From Pseudomonadales bacterium (GTDB taxonomy: Bacteria > Pseudomonadota > Gammaproteobacteria > Pseudomonadales > JANQJO01): a stretch of DNA of 40,948 nucleotides. The stretch is taken from assembly GCA_028281605.1 (NCBI GenBank), contig JANQJO010000053.1, forward strand, positions 1 through 40,948, given 5' to 3'. Both the position numbers and the translations under genes were made by a program. Shown here in pieces: positions 1-7,904 of this stretch. Every line of letters begins with the position of its first letter. Within the stretch, counting starts at the first letter, position 1. The notes under the pieces are model-generated. The model was not told the origin of the DNA. It searched no databases and worked only from the letters and a program-made list of their open reading frames with translations.

Positions 1-90
1 GCACAGGAAATAATCTACCCATTTTGAGCGGATGCATGTTTGAGCACAGCGAGTTCAGAAGCGAACAATGGGTAGATTATTTCCTGTGCC
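1..90. repeat. Palindromic repeat, family A copy 1
   Basis: A 23-bp perfect inverted repeat (arms 1-23 and 67-89) encloses a core of about 43 bp beginning GAGCGGATG and containing GCGAGTTCAG. The same core recurs at 5226-5324 and 11944-12042. The arms differ in sequence from those copies but remain self-complementary. The element sits just past the ung stop codon and could act as a transcription terminator. It may extend left of the window. Confidence 0.85.
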
Positions 91-107
91 TTACCTAAAT
101 TCAGAAC

Positions 108-884
108 TTACGACAAAGGCGGCAGCGCCCAATTGATTGGCATCTTCCCTACCTTGGAAAGAAAAGCATTCGCTTGACTAAAATGCCGACAACCCAAAAA
201 ACCTCTGTGAGCTGATAAAGGAGATGGATGCGTACTCTTTAACACCAGATGCTTATTACCATCAATGACAGCACCCTTTTTATGAGCATAACTGCCCCAG
301 AGCATAAAGACCAGATTAGAACATCTTTCATTCAACACAGAAACAACACGGTCCGTAAATCTTTCCCAACCCTTGCCCTGGTGCGAACCCGCACGACCAC
401 GCTCAACCGTCAATACACTGTTTAATAGCAGCACACCCTGCTGTGCCCAAGACAATAAGCAACCATGCTCACCATTACGAACCCCTAAATCCTGTTCTAG
501 TTCTTTAAAGATATTCACTAATGATGGGGGAGCAGTAACCCTCGGCTGTACAGAAAAGCACAAACCGTGGGCCTGACCCGGTCCATGATAAGGGTCCTGC
601 CCTAAAATCACAACACTCACTTGGTCTAAAGGTGTGGTATTTAAAGCATTGAAAATTTCTTTGCCGGCGGGATACAATACAGCACCACGCTGCTTCTCTG
701 CTTTTAAAAAAGCTTTTAATTTTTGCATATAAGGCTGATCAAACTCCCCTCTAAGGGGCTCCAACCAACTGGCTTGCAAATTAATCGAAGTACGAGCTAC
801 TTGACTCTTATCAGATTTACTTTGATCCACCACAGATTGATTTAACTCATCCGCACTGACTTTAACGGCTTGCTCTGAACACAT
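108..884 (-). CDS. ung: Uracil-DNA glycosylase (family 1)
   Basis: Removes uracil from DNA in the cytoplasm and so starts base-excision repair. The water-activating loop [14 protein letters not shown] is at residues 95-108 (catalytic Asp97), and the [14 protein letters not shown]-intercalation loop with catalytic His219 is near the C-terminus. The protein is 258 aa, longer than the usual 220-230 aa, because of a polar N-terminal extension of about 35 residues (Ser/Lys/Gln-rich) that looks disordered. The start is supported by an AAGGA ribosome site 6-7 nt upstream. It lies 16 nt downstream of a TetR-type regulator gene on the same strand and is probably co-transcribed with it. Identity is secure from the motifs; the role of the extension is unknown. 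Confidence 0.97.
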   Translation of the reverse strand: MCSEQAVKVSADELNQSVVDQSKSDKSQVARTSINLQASWLEPLRGEFDQPYMQKLKAFLKAEKQRGAVLYPAGKEIFNALNTTPLDQVSVVILGQDPYHGPGQAHGLCFSVQPRVTAPPSLVNIFKELEQDLGVRNGEHGCLLSWAQQGVLLLNSVLTVERGRAGSHQGKGWERFTDRVVSVLNERCSNLVFMLWGSYAHKKGAVIDGNKHLVLKSTHPSPLSAHRGFLGCRHFSQANAFLSKVGKMPINWALPPLS

Positions 885-900
885 GCATCATCCTTATGGC

Positions 901-1602
901 CTACCCCTCTAGTTGTGCCTCCCATCTTAATAAGTTTAAAAAACGATGCAAGCTTTTTTCAATAACACTGTACTGATTGGCCTGGCTTTGATCAGTCGTT
1001 TTTTGCTCACAATTAAGCCCATCAATAAAACACATCAACATCTGAGCATCATCGGGATGCTGCAAACCAAAGGCATCACAAATATGCTGGTAGCCTTCTA
1101 AAGTCGCACGTCTATAAGCATCAAGATTGGCTTGTACCTGAGAGTCCCACAAAGCTTCCGTACAAAGCAGTTGATACACACGATCGAACTCTGGGTGTTG
1201 CTCGTGAAACGATGCGCGCAAGACTATATAACGTTTAGCCAACTGCAACATAAAATCGTCCAAATCAGGGTTACAACCTTCTGTTTTCTGTTCATTTTGA
1301 TAATTTTGCACAACCTCACTAAAAGCTGAAAATAAACTTTGTTGATAATCATAACAAACAGTACCTAGATAATAACTGAAGGTTTTTCGCTTCAGCTCCT
1401 CTAAACCTGCAAAGTAATAAGTGGTAGCAGAAAGCGGGACGCCTGCCTCAGCCGCCAGGGCTCGATGCCTTAAACCTCTAATACCTGATTTTTTTAACAA
1501 ATTAACCGCAGCAGCCAACAATGTTAAATACCTTTTCTGGCCTCGCTTACGCACTGGCACAGCCTCTTCAAACAGTACTGCTTCAGAACTAGACTTTTTC
1601 AC
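901..1602 (-). CDS. TetR/AcrR-family transcriptional regulator
   Basis: A predicted DNA-binding repressor of 233 aa starting at GTG, with a GGGGGA/TAGG purine run upstream. Residues about 22-68 form the TetR helix-turn-helix: a first helix around YLTLLAAAVNLLKKSGIRGL, then RALAAEAGVPLSATTYYF, close to the family pattern of IAxxAGVSxGTxYxYF. The C-terminal two thirds is helical and would be the ligand-binding and dimer domain; the ligand cannot be read from sequence. The gene is first in a two-gene minus-strand unit with ung, an unusual pairing, so control of ung by this protein is possible but not shown. The intergenic region upstream (1603-2082) carries 11-bp tandem repeats. Confidence 0.85.
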   Translation of the reverse strand: MKKSSSEAVLFEEAVPVRKRGQKRYLTLLAAAVNLLKKSGIRGLRHRALAAEAGVPLSATTYYFAGLEELKRKTFSYYLGTVCYDYQQSLFSAFSEVVQNYQNEQKTEGCNPDLDDFMLQLAKRYIVLRASFHEQHPEFDRVYQLLCTEALWDSQVQANLDAYRRATLEGYQHICDAFGLQHPDDAQMLMCFIDGLNCEQKTTDQSQANQYSVIEKSLHRFLNLLRWEAQLEG

Positions 1603-2082
1603 CCTACGTCCCCCTAAATTCTACCAATACAAGATACCCCAATGATTCAATGTCATCTGTTCTTCCTTATATCAATCGTACGCAAGAGTGTACAGCAATA
1701 CTCTAGATCAAAAGTTTTATTTTTTTCAAAAAACACCAAAAGATAACAATATACTGATTACTTTATTGCCTTTAGAATACAAACAGAACGCTTTATTTAC
1801 ATTCAATCAACTCAAATTAAACCTATTGTCACGACTTCTCTGATCATCTTATCTAACGACAAATGTAGATTTAGAATACTTTTAGAGTACTTTTAGAGTA
1901 CTTTTAGAGTACTTTTAGAGTACTTTTAGAGTACTTATAGTTGAACTCAGGCAGTTGCTTACCAAAATCAAACAAAGCTAAAAAAATCTTGGCAAGGTTA
2001 CACAAAACGTTACAATAGTAGCTATTAATGACAAAGCGAAACAATTGAAAAAGCAAACCCAAACAATGTATGGAGTCTGACT
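1603..2082. other. Intergenic region between divergent genes
   Basis: About 480 bp, very AT-rich, between the minus-strand TetR gene and a plus-strand secreted-peptide gene. No open frame looks coding. It holds the tandem repeat at 1871-1936 and presumably the promoters of both flanking genes. Confidence 0.6.
1871..1936. repeat. Six tandem copies of an 11-bp unit
   Basis: The unit TTAGAGTACTT is repeated head to tail six times; the first copy carries one change (TTAGAATACTT). Each unit contains the palindrome AGTACT. An 11-bp period is close to one helical turn, so identical faces would line up on one side of the DNA. It lies between divergent genes, about 150 bp upstream of the gene at 2083. 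It could be a regulatory iteron-like array or a polymorphic microsatellite. Confidence 0.9.
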
Positions 2083-2424
2083 ATGTCAAACAACACATTA
2101 CATAGAACCACATTCTTTAACCGTCTACGGTCATCACTTTTTCTAATAGTAACATTAAATTTACTTCTTAATCAGCAAGTATTGGCACATCCACAAGCGT
2201 ATTTGCACAGTGAACACCCTTTATTACTTTCAACCCATCATAAAACCTATTACTTCCCCAAATACCCCTCTTATGCCAAGCACAAACTTATTCTCAAAAA
2301 CTCTCGTCGCTATAGAAAAGCAAGAAGTTCATTATTAAAACAAATTTCAAACAGGAACAGCTTTCACGCTTTTCCTAAGCTTAAACCTTACGGACACGCA
2401 AAAAGCAGACGTTTGATTCGATAA
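2083..2424 (+). CDS. Small secreted basic protein, unknown function
   Basis: A 113-aa protein not recognised as any family. Residues 1-35 look like a signal peptide: basic start, hydrophobic run SLFLIVTLNLLLNQQ, then cleavage near VLAHP. The mature part of about 80 residues is rich in His, Tyr, Ser, Lys and Arg, has no cysteine, and ends in basic stretches (KSRRLIR). A GGAG ribosome site lies 7 nt before the ATG. It is the first of four plus-strand genes of unknown function. The strong positive charge suggests binding to nucleic acid, envelope or polysaccharide, but this is only inference. Confidence 0.6.
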   Translation: MSNNTLHRTTFFNRLRSSLFLIVTLNLLLNQQVLAHPQAYLHSEHPLLLSTHHKTYYFPKYPSYAKHKLILKNSRRYRKARSSLLKQISNRNSFHAFPKLKPYGHAKSRRLIR

Positions 2425-2536
2425 ACAGTAACAATTAAAAATCAAAACCAGTTGCACAAACTAACAAAACATGATCAAATCTTGAAAAAATATAAAAAAA
2501 CCTAACCCTAAACAAGACAATAGAACAATAAAAATA

Positions 2537-3610
2537 ATGAACACAACTCAAAAAGCAACGAGCGCAACGAGAGTTACGCCTCATCAAGTACAAACGCCCA
2601 ATAGAGACGTTGCCATTAACAGTTTTTGGCAACAAGTTTCACCTATAACTGCAAAAGGAATGAGTATAGCCGCTAAAACTATAAACTCTTTAAGAAACAC
2701 ATCTTCTCAAATCAGCGTAGCACTCACTAACGCTCCCTTTTTTTTACTTGACACACTCTTTTATAAAGGATCGATGACACTTATTGGCTATCTTTACGAA
2801 ACACTTGATCCTGCATTCGCTCTTAGCCTCGCAATCGAGAATACAGATCGCCAAACAGTCACTCGCATATTAACTAAACATCCTCACTTGGCCTTTGCAA
2901 AAGATGATGAAAACAAATCACTCATATTAAAAGCCGCCGAAACCAACGATGCAATATTAAGTATCATGATAACCCTATTAATCATGAAAGATCCTACTGC
3001 CTTAAAGACTCTTAAAGCTAAGAAAATTATTGGCGAAAACCGATTAAACAACATAAAAAATAGAGAAGAACGTGAAATTACAGAAGAAAGAATACTGCAT
3101 AAACAATCTGAACAAGTTAAAGCTAGCCAGCAAACACTGGCACTGTTTAAAAAGCACAACACTGGTTTTCTATTCAAAAGACAAGAAAGAGCAATTAAAG
3201 CTCGCGTAATACCATTCAAGCCCTTTGTGCTCTCTGCACAACTGAGTAAATTACTGCAAGCACTTCAAAAAGGGTCTATATCAAAAGATAATACCTTCGA
3301 TAACAACATTGCCCATCTATTACTGCATACCCTATGTCTTGGCATGGAACCATCCTCACTTGCAACGTTCCAAAAATGGCTCTGCAGCATACCTCGATCA
3401 ATGGCTGAAACTTTATTTTTACAAAAAAATATTCATGCTATGACCCCCCTTGATACAGCAGCTTCACAGTTAGCCAAATACCACGGTCTACCTAGCTCAC
3501 CTGAAATTATTAACCCCGCATCAATCTTTTATACAAACCTGATAACAATCTTAAAAGACCAGCTTAGCGATACATTCATAAACAAGTGGATGCAAGCATC
3601 AAATCAATAG
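2537..3610 (+). CDS. Hypothetical protein with ankyrin-like segment
   Basis: A 357-aa, Lys- and Asn-rich, mostly helical protein with no signal peptide. Residues about 94-150 resemble degenerate ankyrin repeats: the pattern ALSLAIENTDRQTVTRILTK followed by HPHLAFAKDDENKSLILKAA matches the paired-helix ankyrin layout. A charged, possibly coiled segment follows (about residues 165-205). A second ankyrin-like fragment, MTPLDTAASQLA, is near residue 310. A hydrophobic stretch at about 67-85 (FFLLDTLFYKGSMTLIGYLY) could touch membrane. Such proteins are often secreted effectors in intracellular gammaproteobacteria, but no secretion signal can be proven here. The ribosome site is weak. Confidence 0.55.
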   Translation: MNTTQKATSATRVTPHQVQTPNRDVAINSFWQQVSPITAKGMSIAAKTINSLRNTSSQISVALTNAPFFLLDTLFYKGSMTLIGYLYETLDPAFALSLAIENTDRQTVTRILTKHPHLAFAKDDENKSLILKAAETNDAILSIMITLLIMKDPTALKTLKAKKIIGENRLNNIKNREEREITEERILHKQSEQVKASQQTLALFKKHNTGFLFKRQERAIKARVIPFKPFVLSAQLSKLLQALQKGSISKDNTFDNNIAHLLLHTLCLGMEPSSLATFQKWLCSIPRSMAETLFLQKNIHAMTPLDTAASQLAKYHGLPSSPEIINPASIFYTNLITILKDQLSDTFINKWMQASNQ

Positions 3611-3848
3611 ATGAAAGAAAAGTTAAAAAATCAAGCTATAAAGCAACCCTTCATACCAGGATAAAAAGCAATCAAAATACGCAGTTTATATCCTCAACTA
3701 CAAACACACCAACTCTATCCAATACTAGGAACGAGCAAGAAATAAATTATTGTATTCTTGTAATTCTTTTGTTAAGGTACACTTAATCTTGAAAAGAAAT
3801 GTAAAAAGAAAACTGATCATACTAAATCATACTAATAGGAATAAAAAA

Positions 3849-4982
3849 ATGACACACCCAATTGCTAAAATTGCAACACAACATCTTTCACCATTAAGAC
3901 CACTACCCAACCAAACCTCTTTCAAATATCCTCTTGTTACCACCGACGTTTCGACAGCAGCTAAAGAACCAGCAGCTCACTCTTTAAGGGGACACTCCGA
4001 AACAAGCGCCTTAACAGGGGAAAACTTTATAACCGGAACCGCACTTGCTAGAAAGTTTGTTGAACGAACCGTAAGTAACAATAATCAATCATCACCAACA
4101 CAAACAAAGATGGCTCTTATAAGCAGCTGGGTTGGAAATCTTGTACCTTCTCCACTTAGATCACTACTATCCCAAAGCGAATGCACGTTTACTAGAGAAA
4201 ACGGAACAGTAACATACAACCAAGATTGCAAAGAACCGAAAAAAGAAACAAATTTTACAGGTGTATGTCAACCCTCATCAGGAGCATTAACAACAAACAA
4301 TTATGAGAGAAGAGTAGATTGCCACCAAGGCATGTTAGATATTGCCGCTGGTTGTGCAGTGACAAAAAATTCTGATCCAACACCTGTAACAGAAGTAGAT
4401 GAAATATGTAATTCAGAACGAGAGCCTCTGAAAGAACTGGAAGAGCACTGTGAAGTAGATTCACCATCAGAATTGTTTTCTGCCGGCACTAAAACACTTG
4501 ACAAGGTAAATTGTCCAAATCTCCAACAAATAGCAGACAATGCTGCATCAGGTGAAAAGGAAAAAGCACTGTGCACAGCTATAGCAAACTTTTTATTAGA
4601 AGTATGCTACAAAATCAATAAGGATAACGCTGGTAATTCTCCTTTAATCGGTAGCAAATTTGAAGAAGATCCTTCAACTCTATCTGATGGTAAACGTTAC
4701 GAGCTCCTTCTTTGCGCGAAAAAAGATGTAGATATGTGTGTTAACCAATTCTACATCCCTGATGAACTACGAGTACTCGATGATGCAACTGCAAAAGTCT
4801 TTAACGATCTAAGATGCATTGATCGATTAGGGGAAAATGTAGAATTAGATTCAAGCTCTTTCAATGGTTTGGTCTGCGCAACAGAAAAAACGCTTGCTGA
4901 AAAACTTGGAGAACTTATAGGAGGAGTCACAGGGGGCTTGATAAAAGGCATAGCAACTGGAATACAAAACACAGTAGGATAA
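3849..4982 (+). CDS. Cysteine-rich hypothetical protein with glycine-zipper C-terminus
   Basis: A 377-aa protein of no recognised family. The start at 3849 is chosen because TAGGA lies 8 nt upstream; an in-frame start at 3750 has no ribosome site. The first 110 residues are Thr/Ser/Pro-rich and probably flexible. The middle (about 110-350) has about 15 cysteines in an acidic, soluble-looking context (for example CNSEREPLKELEEHCEVD), suggesting disulfides and thus export, although no classical signal peptide is visible. The last 25 residues, including LIGGVTGGLIKGIATGI, form a Gly-xxx-Gly glycine zipper typical of membrane-inserting or oligomerising segments. A secreted factor without a Sec signal is one reading. 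Confidence 0.55.
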   Translation: MTHPIAKIATQHLSPLRPLPNQTSFKYPLVTTDVSTAAKEPAAHSLRGHSETSALTGENFITGTALARKFVERTVSNNNQSSPTQTKMALISSWVGNLVPSPLRSLLSQSECTFTRENGTVTYNQDCKEPKKETNFTGVCQPSSGALTTNNYERRVDCHQGMLDIAAGCAVTKNSDPTPVTEVDEICNSEREPLKELEEHCEVDSPSELFSAGTKTLDKVNCPNLQQIADNAASGEKEKALCTAIANFLLEVCYKINKDNAGNSPLIGSKFEEDPSTLSDGKRYELLLCAKKDVDMCVNQFYIPDELRVLDDATAKVFNDLRCIDRLGENVELDSSSFNGLVCATEKTLAEKLGELIGGVTGGLIKGIATGIQNTVG

Positions 4983-5039
4983 AATAATGAAAGCCATACC
5001 ATATACTCTCAATGATTGATCTAATTAAGAGGAAACACA

Positions 5040-5165
5040 ATGAAAACACATATAAGCAAAAATATATGGGTAAGAGTTATATTTATTGCATTCATAGCAC
5101 TATCAACCACCGGAATGGATGGCTGCAATGGAGGAAGTCTATCCAATGGTGATTTTTTCGTATAA
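5040..5165 (+). CDS. Short exported peptide (41 aa), unknown function
   Basis: A 41-codon frame preceded by AAGAGGAAACACA, a strong ribosome site at good spacing. The product starts MKTHISKNIWVRV, has a hydrophobic core VIFIAFIALSTTG, and then MDGCNGGSLSNGDFFV. This looks like a signal peptide with a Cys at position 29; the residues before it (M-D-G) are a poor lipobox, so lipidation is uncertain. It lies 57 nt downstream of the Cys-rich gene and is probably in the same transcript. It could be a small toxin, a pheromone-like peptide or an entericidin-like lipoprotein. Confidence 0.45.
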   Translation: MKTHISKNIWVRVIFIAFIALSTTGMDGCNGGSLSNGDFFV

Positions 5166-5225
5166 CAGAATATCATATGTCATTTCTAATACCTAACAAA
5201 TACTTTTTCATCACAACTACATGGG

Positions 5226-5324
5226 GGAATGGGCACGAAATAACTTTAACATTTGGAGCGGATACTTGTTCTCGCGAAGCGAGTTCAGCAACGGAAAATG
5301 TTAAAGTTATTTCGTGCCCATTCC
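5226..5324. repeat. Palindromic repeat, family A copy 2
   Basis: Perfect 29-bp inverted repeats (5226-5254 and 5296-5324) flank a 41-bp core with an internal CTCGC-GAA-GCGAG hairpin (5271-5283). Core and arms match copy 3 at 11944-12042 closely. An open frame across it (5177-5452) is an artefact of the palindrome. Confidence 0.9.
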
Positions 5325-5420
5325 TGGATGAAAACTACATGGATGAAAAAATATTTGTTTATGAGCATATCAAAAATCCACCGATTATAAACAACCGTTA
5401 CCATACTGCAAGCACACATC

Positions 5421-5492
5421 ATATAACGTCCGCATTTGCGGCCGGTTTGTAGCGCAGCGGAAAACCAGTCTGACAACATGCGTTGGTTATGT
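5421..5492 (-). other. Integron attC-like recombination site
   Basis: Read on the minus strand, the site begins ACATAAC and ends GTTATAT, a complementary pair fitting the outer R boxes of attC (RYYYAAC/GTTRRRY, with deviations). Next come unpaired spacers (CAA against GTC), then CGCATgTTG pairing with CAAATGCG with one extrahelical G, then CTGGTTT against AAACCGG, and a terminal loop. Box, spacer, box with a bulged G, and variable loop is the folded attC layout. The ACATAAC box overlaps the TAA of the ParE remnant, as in gene cassettes where attC follows the gene. No integrase gene is in the window. Confidence 0.6.
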
Positions 5493-5704
5493 GCGATCGT
5501 CCCATGACTCTGGATCTTTCAGCACATGAAATACTGCTGTAACAATAATGTTTTGATCTTGCACTAGATAAAATATGCGATGGGGAAAACGGCTGACTGA
5601 AATGCGTCTTAGTTCTTTATGAACCTTACGATAAATTAGTAGTAATCAAATTGCCCATCAATATCAAATTCAGCCTCTTTGCGAATTGCCAGTTGATAAG
5701 TCAT
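5487..5704 (-). pseudogene. Broken RelE/ParE-family toxin
   Basis: The frame begins MTYQLAIRKEAEFDID, like a ParE N-terminus, and stops after 22 codons. In a different frame just downstream comes a typical ParE C-terminal half: ELRRISVSRFPHRIFYLV, then TAVFHVLKDPESWDDR, then TAA. Compared with normal toxins of about 95-100 aa, roughly 25-30 residues of the middle are missing and the frame is shifted, so this is a deletion remnant and not active. The start overlaps the stop of the upstream antitoxin-like frame (ATGA), the usual toxin-antitoxin layout. The stop abuts the attC-like site, indicating a former integron cassette. Confidence 0.75.
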
Positions 5705-5841
5705 TTTTTAGACAACACTCTGGCTTTCACATTAGCCCAAGTAGAACCACTACTGTCATGATCAATCTCAAAAGCAGAAAGGTATTTTACCGTACAAATG
5801 TAATTTTCATCACCTGGGATGACGAAAATTACATCGCTCAT
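5701..5841 (-). CDS. ParD-type/addiction-module antitoxin remnant
   Basis: A 46-aa frame ending WANVKARVLSKK, a tail resembling the C-terminus of short addiction-module antitoxins of ParE/RelE toxins. It overlaps the toxin remnant by 4 nt. The first 20 or so codons lie inside a palindromic repeat (5785-5844) that also occurs at 31420-31477, so the natural N-terminus has probably been replaced or truncated; normal members are about 70 aa. Expression and function are doubtful. Confidence 0.4.
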   Translation of the reverse strand: MSDVIFVIPGDENYICTVKYLSAFEIDHDSSGSTWANVKARVLSKK

Positions 5842-5844
5842 GGC
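5785..5844. repeat. Repeat family C copy 1 (palindromic)
   Basis: An imperfect palindrome centred near 5816: ATGTAATTTTC at 5798 pairs with GAAAATTACAT ending at 5834. On the minus strand it reads GCCATGAGCGATGTAAT ... GGTGATGAAAATT ... CGGTAAAA, matching 31420-31477 over most of its length. It covers the start of the antitoxin-like frame and could be an operator or a REP-like element. Confidence 0.7.
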
Positions 5845-5899
5845 TGTTTCAGGTAAAATATTTGCAAATCAAAAGTCAAACACTAATAATTAAAGACCT

Positions 5900-6505
5900 A
5901 TGCAAACAATTCTAAACACCAACCACACCAACTTAACCCACCACTTCCTAATCGCCATGCCACAACTGCATGCTTCACACTTTGCCCAAACCATCACCTA
6001 TGTCATCGAACACAGCTCTGAAGGTACCTTAGGCCTTGTAATCAACAACCAGTCAGAAGTCACCCTAAAAGACCTACTGGAACACCTCAATCTTAATGAT
6101 TCTGATACAGATACAACCGCTATAAACCTATGTGCTCACAAAACAGACTTAATCTATAACGGTGGTCCTGTACAAACCGATCGTGGTTTTATTTTACATA
6201 GAGATGGCTCACAGTGGGAATCAACACTCACCATTGCCAATGAAATCAACCTAACCAGTTCAAAAGACATACTGGCAGCCATCCAAAACAACCAAGGACC
6301 TGATGAGTTTCTAATCGCACTTGGCTACGCCGGCTGGAGCGCTGGCCAACTTGAGCAAGAAGTCGCCCAAAATGCCTGGCTTACAGTCAAAGCCAACCCA
6401 GACATCATATTTAAAACCCCAGTCGAACAACGCTGGCAACAAGCCGCCCTAGCCTTAGGCATACTCGATATGAATTTAATGTCATTACCGGCAGGCCATG
6501 CCTAA
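5900..6505 (+). CDS. yqgE: YqgE/AlgH family protein (UPF0301)
   Basis: A 201-aa cytoplasmic protein of the YqgE/AlgH family, whose biochemical role is not settled (AlgH was named for an effect on alginate expression in Pseudomonas). Family signatures are the start HHFLIAMPQL, then YVIEHSSEGTLGLVINN, the segment YNGGPVQTDRGFILH, and the C-terminal GYAGWSAGQLEQE followed by NAWL. Length and order match the family. The stop overlaps the start of ruvX by 8 nt, the widely conserved yqgE-ruvX pairing, so the two are translationally coupled. No ribosome site stronger than weak AT-rich sequence precedes the ATG. Confidence 0.95.
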   Translation: MQTILNTNHTNLTHHFLIAMPQLHASHFAQTITYVIEHSSEGTLGLVINNQSEVTLKDLLEHLNLNDSDTDTTAINLCAHKTDLIYNGGPVQTDRGFILHRDGSQWESTLTIANEINLTSSKDILAAIQNNQGPDEFLIALGYAGWSAGQLEQEVAQNAWLTVKANPDIIFKTPVEQRWQQAALALGILDMNLMSLPAGHA

Positions 6506-6929
6506 AGATCATACCCGTGTACTAGGCTTGGACTACGGCACTCACAAAATCGGCGTCGCCTTTGGTCAGTCCATATCCAAAACAGCCACGCCTTTAGGCA
6601 TTGTTAGTGTTAAAAACCTAGAACCCAACTGGCCAACCCTCAAACAATTTATAGAACGCTGGCAGCCCAATTGCTGCCTCATCGGCTTACCATTGAATAT
6701 GGATGGCACTGACAGTGCAATAACCGACAAAGTTCATGATTTTCGTAAACTGTTTAACCAACACTTTGCCCTCACCACCCACCTCATAGATGAAAGGCTC
6801 TCAACCAGAGAAGCACGCTGGCAAATTGAAGACCTAAAGACCCGCCACCCCAAAACACAAAAAATACCTCTAGATGCTTGGGCTGCTGCAATATTAATAG
6901 AAAACTGGTTTAACAATATTGATATCTAG
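6498..6929 (+). CDS. ruvX: Holliday junction resolvase-like protein YqgF/RuvX
   Basis: A 143-aa RNase H-fold nuclease of the YqgF/RuvX family, linked to 16S rRNA 5'-end maturation and proposed to resolve Holliday junctions. The first catalytic Asp is in LGLDYGTHKIGVA (Asp12). The GLPLNMDGT strand, the LIDERLSTREA motif with the second acidic group, and the C-terminal LDAWAAAILIENW with the last Asp are all present. Length is typical. It overlaps yqgE by 8 nt. The next gene, panB, begins 177 nt later and has its own candidate promoter. Confidence 0.95.
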   Translation: MPKDHTRVLGLDYGTHKIGVAFGQSISKTATPLGIVSVKNLEPNWPTLKQFIERWQPNCCLIGLPLNMDGTDSAITDKVHDFRKLFNQHFALTTHLIDERLSTREARWQIEDLKTRHPKTQKIPLDAWAAAILIENWFNNIDI

Positions 6930-7069
6930 TGCCTGACAGAAAACCCCTTAACCACATTTGCTTGCTAGACTCCACATGATCAAAAAGGTGATTTGACATA
7001 AAAGCCAGCCCAAAAGGTTATTAATCAAACAAATTCAACCGCGTAAAAAAGCAAAAATAGCCTTAGCAA

Positions 7070-7098
7070 TTGACAAGCCTATACAAATTCTTTATCAA
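7070..7098 (+). promoter_or_regulatory. Candidate sigma-70 promoter for panBC
   Basis: TTGACA (7070-7075), a 17-nt spacer and TATCAA (7093-7098) lie just before the panB ATG at 7107. A start site about 7 nt downstream would leave almost no leader, so an alternative TTGACA at 6993-6998 may be the one used. Confidence 0.35.
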
Positions 7099-7106
7099 TA
7101 CAAGCT

Positions 7107-7904
7107 ATGAAAGCCATCACCCTCACTCAACTTCAACAAATGAAACAAAACGGCGAAAAAATCGCCATGTTAACTGCTTATGACGCCAGCTTTGCAGCCC
7201 TCGAACACCAAGCAGGGGTTGACGTTCTACTAGTTGGCGACTCCTTAGGGATGGTCGTCCAAGGCCATCGCTCCACAGTGCCTGTACGCACGACAGACAT
7301 GGCCTACCACACCCGCTGTGTCAGACAAGGCGCTGCCGATGCCTTTTTACTGGTGGACATGCCATTTATGGCTAACTGTCAATTAACAGACACAGTAAAA
7401 AACGCAAAGCGCTTAATGCAAGCCGGCGCCAATATGGTCAAACTTGAAGGCAGTCATTGGCTGACAGAACACATTCAATTGCTCTTACAAGCCGGTGTAC
7501 CCAGCTGTGCACACATTGGCTTAACACCTCAATCAGTCAATCAATTAGGTGGCTACAAAGTACAAGGCAGAGACAAAAACAACGCTGACACACTCATAGC
7601 CAGTGCACAAGCATTAGAACAAGCCGGCGCCGCTTTACTGCTGATAGAGTGCGTACCCAGTCCCTTAGCCAAACGCATCACCCAGCAACTGAGCATCCCT
7701 GTCATCGGCATCGGTGCCGGAGCTGACTGCGATGGCCAAGTCCTAGTGATGCACGACGCACTTGGACTCAACCATCACTCAGCTCCCAAGTTTGTCGAAA
7801 ATTTTTTAGCTGGCCAATCGAGCATACTCGATGCGTTTAGCGCTTATGTAAAGGCTGTAAAAGCCAGCACCTTTCCCACAGCCCAACACAGTTACACTGA
7901 ATGA
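7107..7904 (+). CDS. panB: 3-methyl-2-oxobutanoate hydroxymethyltransferase
   Basis: Transfers a hydroxymethyl group from 5,10-methylene-THF to 2-oxoisovalerate to give ketopantoate, the first committed step to pantothenate and CoA. The 265-aa length is normal. Visible signatures are [24 protein letters not shown] (metal and substrate binding, Asp in GDS), the TTDMAYH segment, MVKLEGS, and [14 protein letters not shown]. Near the C-terminus, [21 protein letters not shown] is also typical. The stop overlaps the panC start by ATGA. The pair forms a pantothenate operon; panD is not in the window. Confidence 0.97.
   Translation: MKAITLTQLQQMKQNGEKIAMLTAYDASFAALEHQAGVDVLLVGDSLGMVVQGHRSTVPVRTTDMAYHTRCVRQGAADAFLLVDMPFMANCQLTDTVKNAKRLMQAGANMVKLEGSHWLTEHIQLLLQAGVPSCAHIGLTPQSVNQLGGYKVQGRDKNNADTLIASAQALEQAGAALLLIECVPSPLAKRITQQLSIPVIGIGAGADCDGQVLVMHDALGLNHHSAPKFVENFLAGQSSILDAFSAYVKAVKASTFPTAQHSYTE

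Noticed and set aside
1871..1936. CRISPR array
   Set aside because: Units are 11 bp and directly adjacent, without spacers, and no cas genes are present.
3586..3786. 66-codon open frame overlapping the end of the ankyrin-like gene
   Set aside because: Low-complexity Thr/Asn/Lys product in an AT-rich gap, no ribosome site, overlaps a better gene.
5226..5324. Retron or group II intron-like structured RNA
   Set aside because: No reverse transcriptase or maturase in the window; the element is a simple palindrome with a short core and occurs in several copies.
5177..5452. 91-codon plus-strand open frame
   Set aside because: Runs through the family A palindrome and into the attC-like site; no ribosome site, composition follows the repeats.
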